Shown here: positions 44,491 through 51,320 of the stretch, piece after piece | How positions within the stretch are numbered: the stretch's first letter is position 1 | How the letters are laid out: each line of letters starts with the position of its first letter | Origin: Paraburkholderia silviterrae | GTDB taxonomy: Bacteria; Pseudomonadota; Gammaproteobacteria; Burkholderiales; Burkholderiaceae | DNA length: 64,000 nucleotides | Direction of reading: 5' to 3' | NCBI RefSeq assembly: GCF_004353915.1 | Contig: NZ_SMRP01000011.1 | Coordinates: 131,307 to 195,306, forward strand | Notes under the pieces: generated by a model | Told to the model about the DNA's origin: nothing | The model's database searches: none | The model's input: the letters and a program-made list of their open reading frames with translations, nothing else | Position numbers and translations under genes: made by a program

Positions 44491-44802
44491 GCGCAGGCCC
44501 ACCGGGGTCGTGGGAGCATCGGCCTGCTGTTGCGTTTGCGCCAGGAAATTTTTGAGGTGAGCTTGTTCGGGATTCGGTCGACACCTTTCGGAGAGGCTCC
44601 GGATGAGCGGTGGGTGCCAAAACCCAGAGCGCGTCGGGAGGCCGGCGGACAGGCGCTACCCGGTAAGGTGAGTGTTTTCGGGAACCCTTCGCGGTGAGGC
44701 GCGTGCCGCAGACTCACTTCACCCGCAATGGTGAGAGTGAGCCTATAGACGCGTTTCACCACAGGCGGTATCCTTTCGCGAAATCTCACCTCGACCCGAC
44801 GC

Positions 44803-46161
44803 ATGGCCACGAAGCGCGTGAAAAAAACCGATGTGGTGAGCCCCAGTTCGGCCGAATTGCGCAAGGCCGTCGAGGCGATCGCGATTCAGCCGAAGAGCGG
44901 CAAGATCACCCTGCTGACCCGCAAGCTCTTCAACGTCCTGCTCGCCGTCGCGCAGCAGGCGGATGAGTCTGGCGACACCTATCGTGCGCTCCTGTCGGAT
45001 ATCGTCGCGAACTCGGCGTTCGATTCGAACGATACGGCGCTCGTCAAGGAGCATCTGCGGCGCATGGTGTCTGTGCAGGTCGAATGGAGTCAGGGCACCT
45101 CGAGCCAGAAGCCGGGGCGCAAGTGGGGCATCTCCACACTGATCGCCGACGCGGAAATTCTGGAAGACCCGGCCACCCGTCGCGTTTGGGTGGAATTCTC
45201 GTTCGCACCCAAGATCAAGAAGAAGCTGCTGGATCCGGTCCAGTACGCCCGGTTGAGCCTGCAATTCCAGAGCCAGTTGCGCAGCAGCGCCGGTCTCGCG
45301 CTCTACGAGATCTGCGTGCGTTATCTCACCAATCCGAGCCATCTGACGATGCGCGAGACGTGGGAGTGGTGGCGGCCGATCCTGTCGGGCACGCCCGACA
45401 CCGAGGCCGGCGACGAAGCCAAGCGCGAGTACAAGTATTTCAAGCGCGATTACCTGCGACCGGCCATTGCAGAGGTCAACGCTGTCACGAACATCTTTGT
45501 CGAGCTGATCGAGCATCGCGAAGGCCGGCGGGTTGCGGAAATCCAGTTCCGCGTAACGGAGCGCAAGCAGCCCATGCTCGCGCTCGACGAGCACCCGAAC
45601 GTCTTCGACAGCACGCTCGTCGACCGCATGGTCAAGATCGGCATTCCACTGAAGGAAGCCCAGTCGCTTTATGCCGACAGCGAGGAAAACCGTATCCGCG
45701 CGGCGCTTCAGTTGACCGAGCAGCGTATGCGCAGCACGAGCCTGCCGCCCGTGCGCAGCGCCGCAGCGCTGTTCAAGGATGCATTGAAGAAGGGCTACGC
45801 GCCGCCGTTGGAGGACGGCGCGGCAGGTACGCCGGCCTCGGCACGCGCAGTGGCCGGGAGCGTGGCGGCGGACGATCCGAAGGCACGCCTGATGGACGAG
45901 TACGCGGCCTACCGGCGCAAGGAGGCGCGTGCGCTCTACGACGAGCAGGGCGAGCTGGAGCGCGAGATTGCACGCACGTCGTTTGAGAACGATGAGTTGC
46001 CGGGGCTTGGGGCACATCTGCGCGACGACTGGCGCCGCCGCGGCCTCGACTCGAAACTGGCCGATACGGCATTCTTCGATTGGCTCGCACGCAAGACGTG
46101 GGGCGAACCCACCGACGGTGATCTGCTCGCCTTCACGCTGAGCCAGTCGCGCGCGGCCTGA
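44803..46161 (+). CDS. repA: Rep_3 family replication initiator protein
   Basis: A 452-residue initiator. The Rep_3 winged-helix region starts IQPKSGKITLLTRKLFNVLLAVAQQ and includes LQFQSQLRSSAGLALYEICVRYLTNP (about 160-190) and REYKYFKRDYLRPAIAEVNAVTNIFVEL (about 205-235). A second helical half with a basic/acidic C-terminus makes it longer than plasmid RepE/RepA (about 250-300), as usual for Burkholderia second chromosomes. It binds the iterons upstream and recruits the replisome; copy control through iterons is expected. An alternative ATG is not evident; ribosome site weak. It is convergent with parB via a shared terminator. Confidence 0.9.
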   Translation: MATKRVKKTDVVSPSSAELRKAVEAIAIQPKSGKITLLTRKLFNVLLAVAQQADESGDTYRALLSDIVANSAFDSNDTALVKEHLRRMVSVQVEWSQGTSSQKPGRKWGISTLIADAEILEDPATRRVWVEFSFAPKIKKKLLDPVQYARLSLQFQSQLRSSAGLALYEICVRYLTNPSHLTMRETWEWWRPILSGTPDTEAGDEAKREYKYFKRDYLRPAIAEVNAVTNIFVELIEHREGRRVAEIQFRVTERKQPMLALDEHPNVFDSTLVDRMVKIGIPLKEAQSLYADSEENRIRAALQLTEQRMRSTSLPPVRSAAALFKDALKKGYAPPLEDGAAGTPASARAVAGSVAADDPKARLMDEYAAYRRKEARALYDEQGELEREIARTSFENDELPGLGAHLRDDWRRRGLDSKLADTAFFDWLARKTWGEPTDGDLLAFTLSQSRAA

Positions 46162-46250
46162 GCGCCGGCGTCGCCGGTTCCGCTGGCCTGCGGGGCGGGG
46201 CAATGCAGGGTGTCGTCCGATTCGCAGCGGGATTCCAGTGGAATTCCAAT

Positions 46251-46288
46251 AAAAAGGTCTTCACGCCTCATGCGTGAAGACCTTTTTT
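46251..46288. terminator. bidirectional rho-independent terminator between repA and parB
   Basis: AAAAAGGTCTTCACGC, loop CTCAT, GCGTGAAGACCTTTTTT: a 16-bp stem with A-tract left and T-tract right, so it works for both convergent genes. It lies 90 bp after repA and 16 bp after the parB stop. Confidence 0.9.
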
Positions 46289-46303
46289 CGTTGCTTCCTG
46301 CGA

Positions 46304-47365
46304 TTACTTCACCTTCAACATTTCTTCGATTTGATGAAGCAGGGCGTCGCGCCGATCCTTCGTGAGACCCTTCAAACGCAGTTCGAGCCGGTCCTCGCCG
46401 TATGACTTCAGGTCGCCCACGGCTACGCCGTCGAGCTTGATCTCCAGGCGCTGGGCGTAACGCTGCCGGCCAGCGGACTTGGGGCTTTCCTGTGGCGTTG
46501 CCCGGCCCTTTACGATGTCCGCGACCTGGCGCGTGCTGAGGTCGTCGGCAACGATCCGGTTGATGAGACGCAGCGTGGCGTCTGTGCCTCGCGCGCCATG
46601 ATAGCGGCCAACCTGATAGGCCATGTTCGAGCCGAAACGATCCGGGCGCGCGACCATTTCATGCATGACCAATTCGGGCAGCTTGGCGATGGAGAGCGCG
46701 ACAGCTACGGTCGATTCATCGAGGCCAAGATGATCGGCGAGCTCGCGCTGGCTCTGAAAATGCTTTTCGTCGATAAAGCGCTTCCAGACAATGGCGTTGT
46801 CGAAGACCGTCTGCGAGTCGCGCTGGACGTTGAGATCGTAGCCGAGCTTGTAGCTTGCGAGGCCGATGGGCAGATCGACGACGATCGCCTTGACGACCTC
46901 CTTGTTGGCTTCCTTGAGGGCGCGCACGCGCCGCCCGCCGTCGCTAACGTAATAGCTGCCCGGCGCGGCGTAATCGGGAATCACGTGGATGGCCTGCTGC
47001 TGCCCCTGCTTGGCGAGATTCACCGCGAGTTCGGCAATCGACGTCTTCAGATAGAAATGGCGCGGATTAAACGGGCTCGCCTTGATCGCCTTCAGCGGCA
47101 GCTCGATGATCTGGCCGGGACGATAACCGTGCTCGATGCGCCACGCGCGATATTCCGCAGACTCGTGCTCCGTTGTAGCAAGCGCAGCATCCTCCGTGCT
47201 CTCGACCGGCTCCGGCTGACTTGCGCGACCGACCGTTTCACGTGACTTCGGCTTGTCCTGGACGATGCCGTCGATGGCATTGAGTCGGTCGAGGGCCGTG
47301 CGTTTCTCGCTGCTCGTCGTGTCAGGCCGTGCCTGAAAACCTTTGGCAAATTGTGAGGGCTTCAT
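46304..47365 (-). CDS. parB: ParB chromosome-partition protein (CTPase/clamp)
   Basis: A 353-residue ParB. N-terminal nuclease-like/CTPase domain with LPLKAIKASPFNPRHFY and SDGGRRVRALKEA (GGRR in place of GERR), helix-turn-helix about 190-225 (FQSQRELADHLGLDESTVAVALSIAKLPE), and dimerisation C-terminus. It loads at the CTTTATGCGCATAAAG sites and recruits ParA. Its ATG overlaps the parA stop by four bases (translational coupling). It is convergent with repA. Confidence 0.9.
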   Translation of the reverse strand: MKPSQFAKGFQARPDTTSSEKRTALDRLNAIDGIVQDKPKSRETVGRASQPEPVESTEDAALATTEHESAEYRAWRIEHGYRPGQIIELPLKAIKASPFNPRHFYLKTSIAELAVNLAKQGQQQAIHVIPDYAAPGSYYVSDGGRRVRALKEANKEVVKAIVVDLPIGLASYKLGYDLNVQRDSQTVFDNAIVWKRFIDEKHFQSQRELADHLGLDESTVAVALSIAKLPELVMHEMVARPDRFGSNMAYQVGRYHGARGTDATLRLINRIVADDLSTRQVADIVKGRATPQESPKSAGRQRYAQRLEIKLDGVAVGDLKSYGEDRLELRLKGLTKDRRDALLHQIEEMLKVK

Positions 47366-48051
47366 TCAGGGTCCTTTATGCGCATAAAGTCAGGGAGCAT
47401 CTCCGCTATTTCGTCGGCGCAAGCGCGCACTTCGGCTGCAGCGAGCCGCGCACCGCGATCGCTCATCTGCAGGACCGTTTGGCCGAGAGCCATGGCCTGC
47501 TTGTACGCTTCGCGAGTGGGTATTTGTGTTCTGAGCAAAGGGAAACCGAGTTCTTCCAGCGCGCGCTTCAGCTCGCGCGTGAGCATGCGCTTCTCTTCGG
47601 TCTTGTTCAGCAGGAAGACGGCCTTCAGGTCTTCGTTCATGACCTGCGCCTGCTGGATCAGCTTGACGAGTCCAACGCTCGACCAGTAGTCGGCCGGTGA
47701 AGATGAGGTGGGGATGACGGCGACCGTAGCGGCCAGCAGGACAACGCCAGAGACTTTTTCGGTAATCGATGGCGGGCAGTCGACGATGATGATGTCGTAG
47801 TCGCCGATGAATTTCTTGATCTCGCGGTGAATCTGGCCACCCGCCTCAGAAAGATTCACCACCGGGAACGGAATCCCGGTTTCCTCGTCTGCGGATGCGC
47901 TCGCCCAATGGACCAGCGTGTTCTGGCCGTCGGCGTCGACCACGAGTACACGCTTTCCCTTTTCGTGGAATGCTGCGCCGAGATGCATCGCGATCGTGCT
48001 CTTGCCGACCCCGCCCTTTTGCTGCGTGACTGCGATTATCTCTGCTGCCAA
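47362..48051 (-). CDS. parA: ParA partition ATPase
   Basis: A 229-residue small ParA/MinD-type ATPase. Deviant Walker A QQKGGVGKST (about 10-19), VDADGQNT, Walker B DIIIVDCPPS. It lacks the long N-terminal DNA-binding region of plasmid P1 ParA, so autoregulation is probably via ParB/parS. Its last codons (FMRIKDPE) encode one parS palindrome. It is first gene of parA-parB; four more parS sites lie just upstream. Confidence 0.92.
   Translation of the reverse strand: MAAEIIAVTQQKGGVGKSTIAMHLGAAFHEKGKRVLVVDADGQNTLVHWASASADEETGIPFPVVNLSEAGGQIHREIKKFIGDYDIIIVDCPPSITEKVSGVVLLAATVAVIPTSSSPADYWSSVGLVKLIQQAQVMNEDLKAVFLLNKTEEKRMLTRELKRALEELGFPLLRTQIPTREAYKQAMALGQTVLQMSDRGARLAAAEVRACADEIAEMLPDFMRIKDPE
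47374..47389. repeat. parS site 1, inside the parA 3' end
   Basis: CTTTATGCGCATAAAG, a perfect 16-bp palindrome within coding sequence, 9 bp before the parB ATG (minus-strand sense). Confidence 0.85.
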
Positions 48052-48164
48052 TTGGTTTTCTCCTTTTTGCTAATTGTTTTGGATTTTACCTGGATTAAGT
48101 TGCGATTCAACGGCAGTTGTATGATTTTCATCGCACTGCGTGAAGTATTGGCCATTCGGCCAAG

Positions 48165-48527
48165 GTTTATGCGCATAAAGGTCGGGGGATGCGAGACATT
48201 TGGACGGTCCAGGGTACAGGGGGCGCCCTTGCATGTATGGACCACGGAGGGTTGGCTGCCTGGCGCAGGACTGGCTGACAGCTTTATGCGCATAAAGGTT
48301 GTGGCGACGGACGACTGGATGGGAGCCGGAATCACTCACGACATCCAGTAGACCCGTCGAGCGTCAATTGCGCCTCTTCTGTGAGCGCGGCTTTATGCAC
48401 ATAAAGCCCCAAGGGGATGCCCGGTAATGCCGCGTCGACCAGGAAGAACAGTACCCAGCCAACGCGCTTCAGCAGGCAATCTGAAGCCGTGCCCGTGCTA
48501 AGGGTCCTCAACTTTATGCGCATAAAG
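48165..48527. repeat. parS cluster, four palindromes upstream of parA
   Basis: GTTTATGCGCATAAAG at 48165, CTTTATGCGCATAAAG at 48282, CTTTATGCACATAAAG at 48391 (one mismatch) and CTTTATGCGCATAAAG at 48512. Spacing is regular: 117, 109 and 121 bp. The core TTTATGCGCATAAA is that reported for second-chromosome ParB systems of Burkholderia. The 48052-48875 region holds no gene; these sites are its only feature. Confidence 0.85.
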
Positions 48528-48875
48528 CTGCCGGCAGGTGTTGGCTAGCGGCCAGGCGATACCTCAGTTATCAATCGGCTCAGGCCGTTGCTTCCTTAAG
48601 GGCGATCTGCTCCGATGCCGCTACATCTCAACTGCTTCCACTGTGATCACAACCAGCCCGAGGGTGGGATCACGAGCCACTTCTGCCCTCTCCGGCCTGG
48701 CCGGTAAAATTCGTCCCTGTGAACGGTCCATACGAAGCCTGTTCAACCCGGTCGCGTTTTCGACAGGCTTTCCGTACTGTTGAATTCACCGCATCGGTGT
48801 CCATGCCGAGTGACCGGACAGGCGGCGCTGTTCCCAATGCAATCCATTTTCCCCGACCATTCTCGCCTTGAATCC

Positions 48876-49235
48876 ATGATTACGATCTATCACAACGCCC
48901 GCTGCTCGAAGTCCCGTGCCACTTGCGAGTTGGTCTCGACCACGTACAACACGGCCAATGAATCGGTCGAGGTTGTCGAGTATCTGAAGACTCCACTCAC
49001 GGTCGACCAGTTGAAGGCTTTGCACGCATTGTTGGGCGGTCCCCTGCGCGACATGATGCGCACCAACGAAGCCGAATACTCGGAGCTCGCACTCGATGCC
49101 GATGGCTTGACAGATGATCAGTTATACGAAGCAATTGCGCGCCACCCGATTCTGCTGCAGCGTCCGATTGTCGTGCGTAACGGCCGTGCCGTGATCGGCC
49201 GTCCGCCGGAAAACGTAGCCGCGCTGTTCGATTGA
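48876..49235 (+). CDS. ArsC/Spx family reductase (arsenate reductase-like)
   Basis: A 119-residue protein of the thioredoxin-like ArsC fold. Catalytic Cys10 in NARCSKSRAT; then LGGPLRDMMRTNEAEYSEL and the C-terminal PILLQRPIVVRNGRAVIGRPPE typical of the family. ArsC reduces arsenate using glutaredoxin. No other arsenic genes are adjacent, so a housekeeping YfgD/ArsC-like role is also possible. The longer open frame upstream lacks conserved sequence. Confidence 0.85.
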   Translation: MITIYHNARCSKSRATCELVSTTYNTANESVEVVEYLKTPLTVDQLKALHALLGGPLRDMMRTNEAEYSELALDADGLTDDQLYEAIARHPILLQRPIVVRNGRAVIGRPPENVAALFD

Positions 49236-49700
49236 CCCAAGCCGGATCGCCCGATCTGCGCGTGGTCTTCTTCGGGCAGATCCTGCCGGGCGGTCGTTTC
49301 GTGCGCAGGTCTCACACTCACGCTCGTTCACTACAGCCTGCCGGGTTGGCCGCTCGCGAGACAGTAATGCTCCGCGCAATGCCTCACCGCACACTCGCGC
49401 GGCGCGTTGTTACGCGAGGTTTCGCCGCAGGGCGGCACACTGCGCTGCGCGTCGACGCCTGTCGTCATCCCGAGAATCACCCGGCGCCATCGGCCTTCAC
49501 GCCAAATTGTCCACAAGGTTGTGAACAAAATCTGTGGATAAATCTCCGGCCAGCCGCACTTATCCACATTTGCCGTGCGCTTCGTGCGCGCGGCCCTTCT
49601 GCCCTTCTGACATACCGCCGATTTCTCCCGCGTCTATGATGGGGTTTCTTTCCACTGCGCTTCGTGCGCGATACCGGGGAAAACCGGGGAGGACACTGAG
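49236..49700. other. 465-bp intergenic region with DnaA-box cluster
   Basis: No protein gene is supported. It contains the DnaA-box cluster at 49507-49568 and then a ribosome site for the FMN reductase. The Arg/His-rich open frames here look accidental. Confidence 0.45.
49507..49568. promoter_or_regulatory. DnaA-box cluster
   Basis: TTGTCCACA (49507), TGTGGATAA (49533) and TTATCCACA (49560): two perfect boxes facing each other plus one near box, within 62 bp. It lies 3.4 kb past the repA gene and next to parA/parS, outside the iteron array. Confidence 0.65.
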
Positions 49701-50255
49701 ATGGCCTATCAAGTTGCGGTCGTGGTCGGCAGTCTGCGCAAGGCCTCGTTCAACCGCCAGCTCGCGCATGCCGTGACGTCGCTGGCACCGGCCGATTTTT
49801 CGTTCGAGTTTCTCGACATCGGCGTGTTGCCGCTTTACAGCCAGGACTACGACGCCGACTTCCCCGAGGTCGCGCGTCAATTCAAGCAGAAGATCGAGGC
49901 CGCCGATGCGCTGCTCTTTGTGACGCCCGAGTACAACCGCTCGATCCCCGGCGTGCTGAAGAACGCTATCGACTGGGGCTCGCGCCCGTGGGGCAAGAAC
50001 TCGTGGAGCGGCAAGCCGGGTGCCGTGCTTGGCACGTCGCCGGGTGCCATCGGCACGGCGCTTGCCCAGTCGCACCTGCGCAATGTGCTCGCGTATCTCG
50101 ACGTGCCGACGCTCGGTCAGCCCGAGATGTTCATCAAGCACGATGCCACGCGGATCAACGAAAAAGGCGAGATTGTGAACGACGATACGCGCAAGTTCCT
50201 GCAGGCGTTCGTCGATCGCTATGCTGAATGGATCAAGCGCCAGTTGGGTCGCTAA
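49701..50255 (+). CDS. NADPH-dependent FMN reductase (ChrR/azoreductase-like)
   Basis: A 184-residue flavodoxin-like protein. FMN loop GSLRKASFNRQLA (10-22), LYSQDYDADFPEVARQFKQKIEAADALLFVTPEYNRSIPGVLKNAIDWGSRPWG, the family fingerprint. It reduces quinones, azo compounds or chromate with NADPH, protecting from redox stress. The ATG has GGGGAGG upstream. It is convergent with the next gene across a stem-loop; probably monocistronic. Confidence 0.9.
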   Translation: MAYQVAVVVGSLRKASFNRQLAHAVTSLAPADFSFEFLDIGVLPLYSQDYDADFPEVARQFKQKIEAADALLFVTPEYNRSIPGVLKNAIDWGSRPWGKNSWSGKPGAVLGTSPGAIGTALAQSHLRNVLAYLDVPTLGQPEMFIKHDATRINEKGEIVNDDTRKFLQAFVDRYAEWIKRQLGR

Positions 50256-50291
50256 GCAACGCCCGCGGCTTGGCCGAGCCGGTGGGTCCGC

Positions 50292-50332
50292 GGCAGATAG
50301 TGGCAGGTAGCGGCAGGTAACGGCAGGTAACG
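50292..50332. repeat. 10-bp tandem repeat GGCAGGTAAC
   Basis: About four copies of GGCAGGTAAC (first two changed to GGCAGATAGT and GGCAGGTAGC), directly after the FMN reductase. Simple slippage-type repeat, no known role. Confidence 0.6.
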
Positions 50333-50349
50333 GATCGTGCCGCGGCGCT

Positions 50350-50390
50350 CACACTGCGTGCGCCGCGGCACGCGCTGCGCACGCAGTGTG
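50350..50390. terminator. stem-loop between two convergent genes
   Basis: CACACTGCGTGCG and CGCACGCAGTGTG form a perfect 13-bp stem over a 15-nt GC-rich loop. There is no T-tract, so termination efficiency is uncertain. Confidence 0.45.
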
Positions 50391-50412
50391 GCGCGCGCAG
50401 TCGGCAACTTCT

Positions 50413-51177
50413 TTAATGCAGCGTCGCACGCTGCCCGGTCACGGGCCGATCCGGCGCATCCGACGCACGGTGGTCGTGCGAGTCTTCTTCGTACTCGATG
50501 AATTCGTCGGGAATACGCGGCGCGGCAGCGCCCGCGGGTTGCGTCGCCTGCGGCGCGGCAGGCACATCGACGCGTGCGCCGGCTGCCCTGCCCATCACGG
50601 CGCCCGCTCCCGGGGCACTGGCCGATGCGAGCACGGTGGCTTCGGCCTCGTTCACCGGCCGCGCCGTGGCCTCGGTTGACGAGCGCGCAGGTTCACCGGC
50701 GGCGCCAGGTCGAACCTCGTTCGCTTCGTCCTGCGCCGACTGTGCCACGCGCCGCCGCACGGCTTCGGCCAGATTGGCGAGGCCAAGTTCGTCGAGCGCC
50801 GAATGCTCGCGTGCAACTGGATCGGCAGCGTCCGTCGCGGCCCATGTCCAGTTGCCTCCGCGCACCGCGACCTCGAGTGCGTGCTCGCCGCGCAGCGTGG
50901 TGCACGCGAGGTCCACGCGCGCATCGTCGGCGACGCGCACGCCGATCAGCACATTGCCTGCCGGTGCTTCGGATTCGGGTGGCGCGCCGGTATTCGTGCG
51001 CACGTCCCCGGTCGTGGAGAAGAAGCTCGCCACAATCCGCTCGATGCCGGCCAGCACGCCTGACTCGTGTATCGGCAATTCGATGTCGCTGGCAGGGAAG
51101 CCGCATTGCAGCAGCGCTTCCTGCGCATGGCGCGCTTTGTCGTAGGTCTCGAAGAGACCGGTCACGGTCTGTTTCAT
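50413..51177 (-). CDS. hypothetical protein, stress-type, Ala/Glu-rich
   Basis: A 254-residue protein with AGGAGG before its ATG. N-terminal alpha-beta segment TVTGLFETYDKARHAQEALLQCGFPASDIELP (1-35) is the type seen in bacterial heat-induced stress proteins (a dodecin/flavin-like GlsB style repeat); VRVADDARVDLACTTLRGEHALEVAVRGG follows at about 82-108. The rest (about 120-254) is low-complexity Ala/Pro/Glu sequence, probably disordered. No membrane segment. Function unknown. Confidence 0.65.
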   Translation of the reverse strand: MKQTVTGLFETYDKARHAQEALLQCGFPASDIELPIHESGVLAGIERIVASFFSTTGDVRTNTGAPPESEAPAGNVLIGVRVADDARVDLACTTLRGEHALEVAVRGGNWTWAATDAADPVAREHSALDELGLANLAEAVRRRVAQSAQDEANEVRPGAAGEPARSSTEATARPVNEAEATVLASASAPGAGAVMGRAAGARVDVPAAPQATQPAGAAAPRIPDEFIEYEEDSHDHRASDAPDRPVTGQRATLH

Positions 51178-51320
51178 GGCTCGTTCCTCCTCATAGCCGT
51201 TCCCACGTGCCGCAGACGGATACCGCAATCCGCGTGCCACGAAGCTCGCTCATGCATCGCCCGCCGTGCGCACGGCGCACACTGGCCGCGCGCTCTGGGT
51301 GCCCCGCGTGCCATTTCGAC

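Larger units (their letters stand above)
43169..44683 (+). repeat. array of about 20 iterons, GGTGAGCNTTTTCGGGA
   Basis: Copies begin at about 43169, 43192, 43215, 43236, 43258, 43302, 43381, 43448, 43480, 43542, 43629, 43699, 43743, 43840, 43909, 44007, 44086, 44174, 44554 and 44664, all on the plus strand. The best conserved run is 43480-44174. Consensus AAGGTGAGCNTTTTCGGGA: GGTGA and CGGGA are the strongest blocks and the middle varies. They probably bind the Rep_3 initiator encoded 120 bp downstream. Confidence 0.85.
42950..44800 (+). other. candidate replication origin of the replicon
   Basis: About 1.8 kb without a gene, located directly before repA. It has about 20 forward iterons, a perfect DnaA box (43959) and a locally A+T-rich stretch with TAATAAAAGTAAAC near 43085-43131, a candidate unwinding site. 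A near DnaA match TGTGGATAT lies at 43039. Base composition is lower in GC than the surrounding genes. This is the classic layout of an iteron-controlled chromid origin. Confidence 0.75.

Noticed and set aside
47234..47245. GTTTCACGTGAC, resembling the chromosome-1 parS (GTTTCACGTGAAAC)
   Set aside because: Only part of the palindrome matches and it lies in parB codons; likely chance.
48391..48406. Treating the mismatched parS as a different operator
   Set aside because: Position fits the regular spacing of the other sites, so it is best seen as a weak member of the same set.
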